Source: Novosphingobium decolorationis
GTDB taxonomy: Bacteria > Pseudomonadota > Alphaproteobacteria > Sphingomonadales > Sphingomonadaceae
Direction of reading: 5' to 3'
Assembly (NCBI RefSeq): GCF_018417475.1
Contig: NZ_CP054856.1
Coordinates: 2,821,001-2,885,000, forward strand
Length of the DNA stretch: 64,000 bases
Part shown: piece by piece, positions 28,354 through 37,217 of the stretch
Position numbering within the stretch: the stretch's first letter is position 1
How the letters are laid out: the number at the start of each line of letters is the position of its first letter
Notes under the pieces: model-generated
What the model was told of the DNA's origin: nothing
What the model saw: only the letters and a program-made list of their open reading frames with translations
Database searches by the model: none
Translations under genes and position numbers: made by a program

Positions 28354-29154
28354 TCAGTGCACGAAGCGGGCGATCACGTCGCGGTAGCTGCGCGAGACCT
28401 TCACCTGCGCGCCCGAATCGAGCACGAGGAAGCATTCGCCGTTGGTGTGCGGCTTGACCTGGCGGACCTGGTTGAGGTTGACGATGGTCGAGCGGTGGAC
28501 GCGCTGGAACACGCGCGGGTCGAGGCGGCGCTCCAGGTCCTTCATCGTCTCGCGCAGGATCAGCGAGTTGTCGGCGGTGCGGATGCACATGTAGTCACCC
28601 GCCGCCTCGATGTGCTCGATCGTGTCGACATCGATGCGGAAGATCTGGCCGCGATCCTTGATGTTGATGAGCTTCTCGTAGCGCTCCGAGGCGGCCTGTT
28701 CGGGGTCTTCCGGAATATGATCGACCGCATCGGGGGCAACTTCGGCGAGCACCGACTTCAGCTTCTCGGCCTCTTCGGCGGACTTCTTTTCCGCGATGCG
28801 CTGGCGCACGCGGGCCAACGTGTCGTCGAGCTTGCTCTCGTCGACCGGCTTCATCAGGTAATTCACCGCGTTGGCCTCGAAGGCGCGCACGGCGTGTTCC
28901 TGGTAGGCGGTCACGAAGACGAAGAGCGGGGGTTCGATTTCCATCACGCCCTTGACCACCGAGAAGCCGTCGAAGCCGGGCATCTGGATGTCGAGGAAGA
29001 CGAGATCGGGCTTTTCGGTCTTGATCTTGCGGATCGCCTCGCGCCCGTTCGAGCACGTGTCGATGATCTCGACGTCGGCGTATTTCTCGAGGCGCAGCTG
29101 CAGGCCCTGGATGGCCAGCTTCTCGTCGTCGACAAGGATCGTGCGAATTGTCAT
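28354..29154 (-). CDS. LytTR-family response regulator
   Basis: 266 residues. The receiver domain carries the acidic pocket DDEK, the phosphorylation aspartate in LVFLDIQMPGFDG and the lysine in NYLMKPVDESK. A linker of about 40 residues leads to a LytTR DNA-binding domain: EAAGDYMCIRTADNSLILRE, RVFQRVHRSTIVNLNQV, KVSRSYRDVI. It should regulate promoters under control of the kinase encoded just upstream on the same strand. Confidence 0.95.
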   Translation of the reverse strand: MTIRTILVDDEKLAIQGLQLRLEKYADVEIIDTCSNGREAIRKIKTEKPDLVFLDIQMPGFDGFSVVKGVMEIEPPLFVFVTAYQEHAVRAFEANAVNYLMKPVDESKLDDTLARVRQRIAEKKSAEEAEKLKSVLAEVAPDAVDHIPEDPEQAASERYEKLINIKDRGQIFRIDVDTIEHIEAAGDYMCIRTADNSLILRETMKDLERRLDPRVFQRVHRSTIVNLNQVRQVKPHTNGECFLVLDSGAQVKVSRSYRDVIARFVH

Positions 29155-29235
29155 CTTTTTACTTCTCCGGAAAAAAGCGCAATGCGCGCCATCCCCCTTT
29201 GTTCCCGCCCCCTTTGGTGATTGCGGGTGGTGTGC

Positions 29236-30408
29236 TCAGCGTCCCGCCAGGGCGGCCAGGGGTGGCCGACCGGGCAGGTCTTCCTCGGCTTCGTCCCGGC
29301 GTTCGGCGGGCATCTCGATAAGGACGGCAAAGCCGCCCTCGACCGGTTCGAGCGTCTCGAAACGGTGATCCTCGCCGTACGCCTGGTCAAGCCTGTCACG
29401 AATGTTCGATAGGCCAACGCCGGTGGATACCGGCTCCCCTCCATCGTAGGTCATGCCCGACAACCTGTTGTCGGTGGTGGCGCTTTGCAAGCCCGGCCCG
29501 GTATCGGAGACGGTAATGCGAAGCGTAGGGCCGATGAGCTGCGTGGCGATGGTGATCTCGGCCCCGGTTTCCTGCGGGCTCACGGCATACTTGATGGCGT
29601 TTTCGACCAGCGGCTGGAGCAGCAGCGAGGGCAGCAGGCACTTCTCGGTGGCGGGATCGATGGTGAAGGTGGTGCGCAGCCGTTCCTCGAAGCGCATGCG
29701 CTCGATGTCGAGGTAGAGCTTCAGCGTCTCGACCTCCTGCGCCACGGTCACCCGCGCCGAGGGCTTGTTGACGAGGGTGTAGCGCAGGAACGAGGAAAGT
29801 CGGCTCAGCATCGCGTTCGCCGGCTCGGTCTGCTTGAGCAGCACCAGCGTCGAGATCGAGTTCAGCGTGTTGAACAGGAAGTGCGGGTTGAGCTGGTAGC
29901 GCAGCATGGCCAGCTGCGCGCTCGTCGCCTGGCTTTCGAGCCGGATCAGCTGGTCGTTCTGCTCTTCCACCTGAAGGTAGAAATTGATCGCGTAGTAGAG
30001 CGCGGACCAGGCGCCCAGCAGCGTCGCGTCGATGTAGAGCACGCCCAGGAACAGCTGGGTGAAGCTGGCGTCGCTGTCGGTGCGCCAGAGCGACCAGACC
30101 CAGGCGTCGATGAAGGCGTGGAGCGAGACCGCAAAGGCCAGGATCACCGCGGTCAGGCCCCAGGTGATGATCGGGCGGCGCGCGATGAGCCCCCGGTAGA
30201 TCACCGAGAGGACGAGCGAGATCGAGAAGCCGGTGATCGTCTGGATCAGCACCAGGACCAGCGAGGTCAGGGGCTGGTTGTTGGCGATCATCGACATCGT
30301 GCGCAGCAGCATCGCACCGGCCCAGCCGGCGGTCTGCAGGCGCCAGAAGGCCTTGTCCTTGTTCGCGAAGAACGGAATCGGCTGGATGGGCAGTACGCGC
30401 ATGACCAT
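29236..30408 (-). CDS. LytS/AlgZ-type sensor histidine kinase
   Basis: 390 residues. Four membrane segments in the first 150 residues, then the His_kinase box YQLNPHFLFNTLNSISTLV with the phospho-histidine, and an ATPase domain with N box PLVENAIKYAV and G box DTGPGLQSA and GVGLSNIRDRL. It phosphorylates the LytTR regulator encoded 81 bp downstream. The signal is unknown. Confidence 0.94.
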   Translation of the reverse strand: MVMRVLPIQPIPFFANKDKAFWRLQTAGWAGAMLLRTMSMIANNQPLTSLVLVLIQTITGFSISLVLSVIYRGLIARRPIITWGLTAVILAFAVSLHAFIDAWVWSLWRTDSDASFTQLFLGVLYIDATLLGAWSALYYAINFYLQVEEQNDQLIRLESQATSAQLAMLRYQLNPHFLFNTLNSISTLVLLKQTEPANAMLSRLSSFLRYTLVNKPSARVTVAQEVETLKLYLDIERMRFEERLRTTFTIDPATEKCLLPSLLLQPLVENAIKYAVSPQETGAEITIATQLIGPTLRITVSDTGPGLQSATTDNRLSGMTYDGGEPVSTGVGLSNIRDRLDQAYGEDHRFETLEPVEGGFAVLIEMPAERRDEAEEDLPGRPPLAALAGR

Positions 30409-30463
30409 GGTCTAGCCTAGATTGGGGGCGGCCCGAAACCGGGCCGCCTGAAAAGCAGTGGGC

Positions 30464-31180
30464 TCAGCTGTCCTGTGCGGAGCGTGCGGTGCGCGCTTCG
30501 TCGAGCGCGCGGGACAGCTGGTCGATGCCGACCGCGCCTGCGATCAGGGCGTCGCCCGCGACCCAGCTTGGCGTGCCGGTGAAGCCCAGTTGGCTCGCCA
30601 TCTTGAGGTTGCGCTGGATCTCTTCCTCGACCGTCGGGCTCTCGGCCACGCGGCGCGCGCGCTCCATGTCGAGGCCGACCTTCTGCGCGACCGCCTCGAT
30701 GGTGGCGTCATCGACCTGGCCTGCCGCGTACATTGCGTCGTGGAACGCCGGGTACTTGCCCTGTTCGGCGGCGGCGAGCGCCATGCGCGCGGCGGCCGGG
30801 CTTGCCGGGCTGATCACGGGCAGTTCGCGCACGACGATGCGCAGGTCCGGGTTCTTCGCGATCAGCGCCTGCACGTCGGGCAGGCTCTGGCGGCAGTAGC
30901 CGCAGGCAAAATCGCTGAATTCGACCAGCGTCGTGGTGCCATCGGGGTTGCCCAGGACCGCGCCGGGGAAGGGGGTCTCGACGCTCTGGCGTACCCCGGC
31001 GAGCTGCTCTTGCGATTCGCGCTTCTGCAGGTTTTCCATCGCCTGGGGCAGGATCTCGGGGTGTTCGAGGATGTAGTCGTGGACCACGCGTTCCACCGCC
31101 ATGCGGCCGCCAAACCAGCCGCCTGCGCCAATCACGGCGATAGCGGCAATCCCGGCAGCAAGCTTCGTTCCCATTCCCAT
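30464..31180 (-). CDS. DsbA-family thiol oxidoreductase
   Basis: 238 residues. One N-terminal membrane segment or signal (LAAGIAAIAVIGAGGWFGG), a helical region, then a thioredoxin fold with active site DFACGYCRQSLPDV and the cis-proline region FTGTPSWVAG. It belongs to the Com1/BdbD-like DsbA group and makes or reshuffles disulfides in the periplasm. It lies 59 bp after the M48 peptidase gene stop on the same strand. Confidence 0.92.
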   Translation of the reverse strand: MGMGTKLAAGIAAIAVIGAGGWFGGRMAVERVVHDYILEHPEILPQAMENLQKRESQEQLAGVRQSVETPFPGAVLGNPDGTTTLVEFSDFACGYCRQSLPDVQALIAKNPDLRIVVRELPVISPASPAAARMALAAAEQGKYPAFHDAMYAAGQVDDATIEAVAQKVGLDMERARRVAESPTVEEEIQRNLKMASQLGFTGTPSWVAGDALIAGAVGIDQLSRALDEARTARSAQDS

Positions 31181-31239
31181 GTGTATCCTGGCGTCCTGTC
31201 TGGTCTGTCGAGGGTGGTCGGTGGTTGTGTGCAGGCGCC

Positions 31240-32601
31240 CTAGCGGCGCTCGGCGCGGCGTTCCAGTTCGGCGCGCGCCTGCATCTCGATATCCTGGGCA
31301 CGAAGCCAGTCGGCGGAGTATTCCGGCAGGCCCGCCTCGGCGGCCTGGGCGCTGCGCAGGGCCTCGGCCATGCGGCCCGAGAGGGCCTGCTGTTCGGCGC
31401 TGGCGAGGTAGGCGCGGGGCATGTCGTTGTCCTGCGCGTAGATGACGCCCAGCTGGTACCAGGCAAAGGGGTTCTCACGGTCGCGCACCACGGCGGCCTT
31501 GAGCACGCGGCGCGCCTCGTCGTGGTTGGCGCGGTCCTCGGTGGCGATCAGCGCGTGGCCGAAGAGGGTGGCGATGAGCGGCTGGTTCCCGGTTTCCTGC
31601 GTGGCCTTGCGCAAGGGCTCGAGCGCCTTCTTGGGCTGCCCGCTTTCCAGCAGGATCTGCCCCTGCATTTCCAGGAAATAGGGATCGTCGGGATCGGTCT
31701 CGACCAGGGCGGCGACCTCGGCGCTCGCCTTCTCGAACTGGTTCTCGCGGTGGTAGGCGTAGGCGCGGGCGTAGCGTGCGGGGACCGTGTTGACGGTCGT
31801 GGGGTACTCGCGAAAGACGAGGCGCGGCTCGGCCAGATAGCCGAACAGCTTGGCCTTCATGCGCACGAAACGCTTCTGCATGGCCGCATCGGCCGGTTTA
31901 TCCCAGGCCGGGTCCTTCTGGTAGGTGTCCTGGAGCGTCTGGATGCGGTCCCCGGTGAGCGGGTGGGTGGAGAAGAACTCGTCGCCCTCCTGCGGACGGT
32001 AGCCATGACGAAACTCGAGGTTCTGCAGCTTCTTGAAGAACTCGATCGAGCCGCGCCCGCTGATCCCGGCCTGGGAGAGATACTCCGCGCCCGCCGCGTC
32101 CGCCGAGGCTTCCTGGGAGCGGGTGTAGGCGAGGAACTTGCCCATCGCGGCCTGCTGCCCGGCCATCATCACGCCAAGGCCCGCTTCCGCGCTACCGGCC
32201 GCCGCCGCCGCCGCGCCCAGCAGCAGCGAGAGGATCGAGATATTGCTCGCCGCCGAGGCACCCGGGCGCAGCACGGCATGCCCGCCGGTGACGTGGCCCA
32301 GTTCGTGCGCGATCACGCCCTGGACTTCCTCGGCAGTGTCCGCCTCGTTGATGAGGCCTGCATTGACGTAGACCGCCTGGCCGCCTGCAACGAAGGCGTT
32401 GACCGACATGTCGTTGACGAGAACGATGTCGACGTTCTCGGGCTCCAGCCCGGAGGCCGCGATCAGGGGCTCGGCCATGTCGTGCAGCAACGCCTCGGTC
32501 TCGGCGTCGCGCAGGATCGATTGCGCAGCGGCCGGGGAGGCCGACCAGCCCAGCAGGGCCAGAACGGAAATCAGGGCAGCGGCGAAACGCATCAACGGCA
32601 T
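31240..32601 (-). CDS. M48-family metalloprotease with TPR repeats (BepA-like)
   Basis: 453 residues. Signal peptide (LISVLALLGWSASPAAA), then a peptidase M48 domain with zinc motif IAHELGHVTGGH and the third ligand in DAAGAEYLSQAG. The C-terminal 170 residues form TPR-like helical pairs. This architecture is that of BepA/LoiP relatives that assist and monitor outer-membrane protein assembly. With the DsbA-like gene downstream it forms an envelope quality-control pair. Confidence 0.92.
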   Translation of the reverse strand: MPLMRFAAALISVLALLGWSASPAAAQSILRDAETEALLHDMAEPLIAASGLEPENVDIVLVNDMSVNAFVAGGQAVYVNAGLINEADTAEEVQGVIAHELGHVTGGHAVLRPGASAASNISILSLLLGAAAAAAGSAEAGLGVMMAGQQAAMGKFLAYTRSQEASADAAGAEYLSQAGISGRGSIEFFKKLQNLEFRHGYRPQEGDEFFSTHPLTGDRIQTLQDTYQKDPAWDKPADAAMQKRFVRMKAKLFGYLAEPRLVFREYPTTVNTVPARYARAYAYHRENQFEKASAEVAALVETDPDDPYFLEMQGQILLESGQPKKALEPLRKATQETGNQPLIATLFGHALIATEDRANHDEARRVLKAAVVRDRENPFAWYQLGVIYAQDNDMPRAYLASAEQQALSGRMAEALRSAQAAEAGLPEYSADWLRAQDIEMQARAELERRAERR

Positions 32602-32726
32602 GGTGCCTCTAGGGCCTTTCGGGCCTTAACCGGTGCTGAAGCGCCCTTCAGACAGGGCGCCGGGGAACGGTGCGAAGCCTAGCGAGGGCGATGGGCCGTG
32701 GGAAGTGGGGAACAGGGAAGGATAAC

Positions 32727-32826
32727 GCCCTTTGACGCCGGAACGGACGACAACACGTCCTTCGGCTACCGCTGCATGCGGACGTGAGGTCGACAGTTCG
32801 GGGAGCCCGAGGGCGATGGCCCTCGG
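32727..32826 (+). repeat. Structured repeat, degenerate copy R6
   Basis: Only the right half is well preserved: a perfect CCGAGGGCGATGGCCCTCGG hairpin at 32807-32826 and the preceding GACAGTTCGGGGAGC. The left hairpin has decayed. It is the only copy not lying sense downstream of a gene; it is antisense to the end of the PAS gene. Confidence 0.8.
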
Positions 32827-32855
32827 ATATCTCCTGTTCAGCCTGGCCGGCGCGC

Positions 32856-34229
32856 TCAATCGAGCAGGTGGCGCGCCGCGCGGTCCAGCAGGCGCGCGTC
32901 GTCGTCGATCTTGCCCAGCAGGATAAGCCGCCCCTCGGGGGTGCGGCGGGCGACGAGGACGGCAAATTCGCTGCCCTGCGCGCTCTGTTCGAAGGGCTTG
33001 GGCGGCATCTGGCGCAGCGCGGCCAGGAGTTCCTCGTGGCGGGCGATCAGGGCGCTGGCGTCCCCGGCCTCGGCGCGGCGCAGGTCGCGCTCGGCCCGGA
33101 CAACGGCCTTGAGGCCGCCGGGCGTCGTGGCAAGCAGGTCCTTGAGACCCCCGCGGGCAAGGCCCAGGCGCTGGCCGTGGGCCATGGCGGTGGCGAATTC
33201 GGTAAGGCGCGTCTTGTCGTAGTCGGTCCCGAAGACGAGCTTGGCCACGGGCAGCAGCGGGGCGCGCTCCTGCACGGTGATCTCGGCCTGGGCGAGCAGC
33301 TCGGCGTACGCGTCCGGAGCTTCTTCGGTGGCCAGTGCGAAGTCGTAGGCGCGGCCGATGGCCGCGTAGAGCGCCTCGCGCGAGCGGCTTTCGCAGCCGC
33401 GCGTCAGACGCGCTTCCTCACGTGCCGCGCCCAGCCAGTCGGCGAGGTCGCGCGGGGCGGGGGGCGCAAAGCCGGTCGGCGCGCTGGCGGCCAGGTCCGC
33501 CGGATCGACGAGGCCGAACTGCGCGGTCGGCAGTTCGAGCGAGAGCGCAGGCAGTTCGAGACCGCGGGCGATATCGAAGGCTTCATCGGCGGGGCCATCG
33601 GCCCATTCGGTCATCGGGGTCGTTTCGCGCAGCATGGCGGGCACGCTTTCGTCGGCCTGCGCGGGCGCATCGCCCCCGCGTGCCGCGCGCGCCTGCGCCT
33701 CGGCCGCGCTCAGCGTCTTCCAGTTGATGACGCCCAGGATCGCATCGATGGTGGCATCGTCGCGCGCGAAGGGGAGCAGGATCCCGCGGTAGAGCACGGT
33801 CTCGCCGCGCTGGTTGACGAATTCAGCCTCGAACCCGATCGGGGCCTGGTTCGCGAGGATCTGCATGTAATGGTCGGTGATGCGCGAGAGCAGCGAGCGG
33901 CTGGGCACCTCCGCAAGGGTGCGGATCGGCGTGTCGAGGTCGCACTCCTGCGCCAGCGTGGCGCCCACGAACCGGACGATGGGGTCCTCGATCCCCTCGG
34001 CGAAATCGAGGAGGACGCTGTTGGGCCCGAAGTCGAAGATCGTCTCGGGGGCAAGGTCGTCGGTGTGGGGAAAGGCGCGTTCGCCCAGAAGGCCGGCCCA
34101 GAAGTTGTAGGCGCGTACCTGCATGCGCCGCTCGTCGCGGCCCACGCTGGCAGGCGTGTCCGATTCGGTGTTGCCCGCCTCCTCGAAAGGCACGTCGGGC
34201 TCGGAAAACTGACCGCGCAACGTATCCAT
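32856..34229 (-). CDS. PAS-domain protein, unknown function
   Basis: 457 residues from the ATG at 34229 (MDTLRGQFSEPD); a TTG four codons earlier is less likely. The N-terminal half has a PAS-like fold of the PAS_5 type (FWAGLLGERAFP, NSVLLDFAEGIEDPIVRFVG, YRGILLPFARDDATIDAILGVINW). The C-terminal half is helical with no known output domain. A soluble sensor or regulator is likely, but the partner is unknown. Confidence 0.7.
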   Translation of the reverse strand: MDTLRGQFSEPDVPFEEAGNTESDTPASVGRDERRMQVRAYNFWAGLLGERAFPHTDDLAPETIFDFGPNSVLLDFAEGIEDPIVRFVGATLAQECDLDTPIRTLAEVPSRSLLSRITDHYMQILANQAPIGFEAEFVNQRGETVLYRGILLPFARDDATIDAILGVINWKTLSAAEAQARAARGGDAPAQADESVPAMLRETTPMTEWADGPADEAFDIARGLELPALSLELPTAQFGLVDPADLAASAPTGFAPPAPRDLADWLGAAREEARLTRGCESRSREALYAAIGRAYDFALATEEAPDAYAELLAQAEITVQERAPLLPVAKLVFGTDYDKTRLTEFATAMAHGQRLGLARGGLKDLLATTPGGLKAVVRAERDLRRAEAGDASALIARHEELLAALRQMPPKPFEQSAQGSEFAVLVARRTPEGRLILLGKIDDDARLLDRAARHLLD

Positions 34230-34331
34230 GTGAAACCCCAAGTCTCCGACAGGCCCATCGTCATGCCTTGCCGTGGTAAAATAATCTTTAAATGCGCGCC
34301 CCAGTGGCTCAATGGGGGATCAATTGGAGGC

Positions 34332-35651
34332 TCAGTCCTCGCCGACGAGACCTTCGCCCAGACGTGGCAACGGGGCGAGCACGCGCAGCAGCAGGAACCC
34401 GGCGAGGAGCGCGACCGATCCGGCGTGGAGCGCGAAGGGCAGCCCCTTCCAGTCCGCCAGCGCCCCCCAGATCCACGCGCCGATGGCCATGCCCCCGAAG
34501 GTGACCGCCTGGTAGATCGAAAGGCAGCGGCCCAGGATCGATTCGGGCGAGCGCAGCTGGACTGCGGTGTTGATGGTGGTGAGGATCAGCACCCAGGCCA
34601 TCCCCGAGATGAACGCGGCAGGCAGGGCAAGCGGAATCGTGCGGACCTCGGCGATGATCGAGAGGGAAACGACAAAAGCCCCCGTGCCCAGCATCAGGAT
34701 GCCCTCGAGGCCGAGCTTGCGCCGGATGGTCGTGCCGAACGGGGCCGCGCAGATCGAGCCGATCCCGAACAGGCCGAGCATCATGCCGAAGTCGATCTCG
34801 GTGCCCCCGATCTGGTCGCTCACCACGGTGGGCAGCAGCGCCTGGTAGGCCGAGAGTCCAAGGCCCAGTGCGAAGCTGCGGGTGAGGATCCGGCGCAAGG
34901 GGCGGGTCTTGGCGCAGTAGCTGAGTCCGGCCCAGACGGCGGGCAGGATCGGGGTCGGGGCGATCTTGCGGTGCTGCGGGCGCCACCACAGCAGCACGCC
35001 GATGAGGCCGATGTAGCTGACCGCGTTGATCGCAAAGGCGAAGGAGACATCCCAGATCGAGATGAGGAGGCCGCCCAGTGCAGGGCCTACCGAACGCGCG
35101 ATGTTGAAGGAGATCGAGTTGAGCGCAATCGCCTGGGGAATCTGGCGCGGCGCGACGACCTGGCGCACCGAGGCCTGCCAGGCGGGCGCGTTGAGCGCGG
35201 TGCCGATGCCCACGCTCAGGGTGAAGGCGAGCAGCAGGATGGGCGAGATGAGCCCGGCATAAGTGAGCCCCGCCAGCAGGCTGGAGACAAGCAGCATGCC
35301 CGATTGCGCGATCAGCATGACGATGCGGCGGTCGTAGTTGTCGGCAATCGCGCCCGCAAACACGCCAAAGAGCATGATCGGTACGGTGGTCGAGGCCTGG
35401 ACCAGTGCGACGAGCTGGTGCGAGCTCGTCAGGTCGGTCATCAGCCAGGCCGCGGCCACGCCCTGCATCGTCGCGCCCAGGTTCGAGAACAGGTTCGCGA
35501 TCCAGATCGAACGGAAGACGGGGTGGCGAAACGGAGAAAACGGGCCGTCAGGACCGCCGGGCGAGGTCTGCGCTGTCGCCGAAGGCGGGCGGGGGCTTTG
35601 CTGCGATCCTTCCACGCTTTCGGCGTTAGGGGGCACGGCGCGCGGCGGCAA
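34332..35651 (-). CDS. MFS transporter (EntS/MFS_3 group)
   Basis: 439 residues. A proline-rich cytoplasmic start of about 35 residues precedes twelve membrane segments. The loop 2-3 motif is seen as GAIADNYDRRIVM (D-x-x-x-R-R). Sequence IWIANLFSNLGATMQGVAAAW and SVGPALGGLLI match the MFS_3 exporters. Substrate unknown. Confidence 0.88.
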   Translation of the reverse strand: MPPRAVPPNAESVEGSQQSPRPPSATAQTSPGGPDGPFSPFRHPVFRSIWIANLFSNLGATMQGVAAAWLMTDLTSSHQLVALVQASTTVPIMLFGVFAGAIADNYDRRIVMLIAQSGMLLVSSLLAGLTYAGLISPILLLAFTLSVGIGTALNAPAWQASVRQVVAPRQIPQAIALNSISFNIARSVGPALGGLLISIWDVSFAFAINAVSYIGLIGVLLWWRPQHRKIAPTPILPAVWAGLSYCAKTRPLRRILTRSFALGLGLSAYQALLPTVVSDQIGGTEIDFGMMLGLFGIGSICAAPFGTTIRRKLGLEGILMLGTGAFVVSLSIIAEVRTIPLALPAAFISGMAWVLILTTINTAVQLRSPESILGRCLSIYQAVTFGGMAIGAWIWGALADWKGLPFALHAGSVALLAGFLLLRVLAPLPRLGEGLVGED

Positions 35652-35686
35652 GCCTTATGGGCCTGTCCAGGCGGTAAATGGCGTGC

Positions 35687-36241
35687 CTAGAGCAAATAGC
35701 GCATGCGGATCGTCAGGCGGGTATTCTCCGCACCGGTGGCGAAGGCGGCCTTGTCGAAAGCCGGCGGTCCCATGCGCACGGGCGCATCGCGCGAGAAGCC
35801 GAAGCCCTCGCGCGGGATGATGAGGGCCTTGTCGAGCTTGCCGTTGGCGTTCTCGTCGTGGATCAGCGCGACGGCGTAGCGCCCCTGCGCGACCGGTCCG
35901 AAGTCGAGTTCCACGTCCTTGCTGGCCGGAACGATCAGGCGGTGCGCCTCGGGGTCCTTGTCGCAGTCGGGAAAGGTGTCGGGATTGCGGGTCAGGCAGG
36001 CCAGGATCTGCCCCTTGGTGGAGCGAAGGTCGGTGATGCGGGCGGTGACGTGGGGCACCGCGCCTTTCACGGCGAGCGCACTGGTGACGACCTTGGCCGC
36101 GGGCGCCGAAGTGCCCTCGTCCCCGGCCCCTGTTGCCCCCATCGCGAGCGGGGCAAGGGCGAGCAGGCTCAGGGCGTGGATATACCCCGGTCGGTCCCGC
36201 AGAGGTGGTCCCAGAACCGGAAATAGAGGCCGTAGTTGCAT
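35687..36241 (-). CDS. DUF2141 domain protein (secreted)
   Basis: 184 residues if the ATG at 36241 is used, which gives a signal-like N-terminus (YIHALSLLALAPLAMGAT) but overlaps the desaturase gene by 73 bp; a start at ATGGGGGCA further in would lose the signal. The DUF2141 domain is clear: KGQILACLTRNPDTFP, GRYAVALIHDENANGKLDK, and IPREGFGFSRDAPVRMGPP. Function unknown; often next to carotenoid or sterol-modifying genes. Confidence 0.75.
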   Translation of the reverse strand: MQLRPLFPVLGPPLRDRPGYIHALSLLALAPLAMGATGAGDEGTSAPAAKVVTSALAVKGAVPHVTARITDLRSTKGQILACLTRNPDTFPDCDKDPEAHRLIVPASKDVELDFGPVAQGRYAVALIHDENANGKLDKALIIPREGFGFSRDAPVRMGPPAFDKAAFATGAENTRLTIRMRYLL

Positions 36242-36903
36242 CGGTACTGCTCGTGGTGGCGGTGGTGGTGCGAGGCGGTGATCAGCCAGTGGCCGAGCCG
36301 CGAGCGGACAAGGGCCTGGGGGAAAATCTCCCAGCCCATGTGGTTGGTAATGCCCATCACGGTCATGATGGTGAGCACGAGGCCGAGCATGGCCACGTGG
36401 ATCGGGATGAGAAAGACGAGCGCAGGGATCACCACCGCGCCCGTCACTGCCTCGACGGGGTGGAAGCTCATCGCCGCCCAGGCCGTCGGCGGGCGGCTGG
36501 CGTGGTGGACCGCGTGGGCGATGCGGAACACGCGCGGGCGGTGCATCCAGCGGTGGGTCCAGTAGAACCAGGTGTCGTGCGCGAAGAGGAAGAGAAAGAC
36601 CGAAAGCGGCATCCACCACACAGGGTAGTCGGAAAAATCGGTGTAGATGCGCGTCCAGCCATGGGCCTGCCAGCCCCAGGCCACGATCCCGGCGGGAACG
36701 CCGTAGATCCCGGCCGAGAGCAGTGACCAGAAGATCTCGCTGCGGATCTGGCGGTCCATCCCGGCATAGAGTCCGGGCCGGGCGCGCCGGGTGATGAGCG
36801 CGAAGAGGCCGGAGGTCGCCAGATAGCGCCCGCCCACGATGGCCGTCATGGCCAGAGCCGAGACGAGAAGGGCCCAGAGGCCGGGGGCGGACAGCGATCC
36901 CAT
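36169..36903 (-). CDS. Sterol desaturase / fatty acid hydroxylase family protein
   Basis: 244 residues with several membrane segments and the diiron histidine clusters HDTWFYWTHRWMHR, HAVHHASRPP and SHHHRHHEQY. The family uses O2 to hydroxylate or desaturate lipids, such as carotenoids in sphingomonads. The 3' end overlaps the DUF2141 gene, so both are cotranscribed. Confidence 0.9.
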   Translation of the reverse strand: MGSLSAPGLWALLVSALAMTAIVGGRYLATSGLFALITRRARPGLYAGMDRQIRSEIFWSLLSAGIYGVPAGIVAWGWQAHGWTRIYTDFSDYPVWWMPLSVFLFLFAHDTWFYWTHRWMHRPRVFRIAHAVHHASRPPTAWAAMSFHPVEAVTGAVVIPALVFLIPIHVAMLGLVLTIMTVMGITNHMGWEIFPQALVRSRLGHWLITASHHHRHHEQYRCNYGLYFRFWDHLCGTDRGISTP

Positions 36904-37005
36904 ATACCCGCTTATGCCTGCCTGCTGGACGCCTGCAAAGCCATGGCGGGAAAAGATACGCCGAATTCAGTGCGATCCGGGTTTAGTAAAGACAGCAAGA
37001 GGTTT

Positions 37006-37119
37006 CCGAGGGCCATCGCCCTCGGGCTCCCCGAACTGTCGATCTCACGTCCCGCGCGCAGCCTGGGTCAAGACAGGTGAGGTCGCCCGTTCCGGGGTCA
37101 AGGGGCGATGGCCCCTTGA
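37006..37119 (-). repeat. Structured 3'-UTR repeat, copy R7
   Basis: Both hairpins are perfect with loops CATC and GATG. Read on the minus strand it is in sense with rhlE, 98 bp after its stop, and follows the rhlE terminator rather than the stop codon directly. Confidence 0.92.
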
Positions 37120-37150
37120 ATCATCTCTTCTTTCCTTTTGATAAGGCCAG

Positions 37151-37196
37151 AAACGAAACGATCCCGAGAGCAAGAGCCCCCGGGATCGTTTCGTTT
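37151..37196 (-). terminator. Rho-independent terminator of rhlE
   Basis: AACGAAACGATCCCG pairs with CGGGATCGTTTCGTT around a short loop, 22 bp beyond the helicase stop. T-rich sequence flanks both sides, so it could work in both directions. Confidence 0.85.
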
Positions 37197-37217
37197 ACGT
37201 GCGATGGCGCGGCAGGC

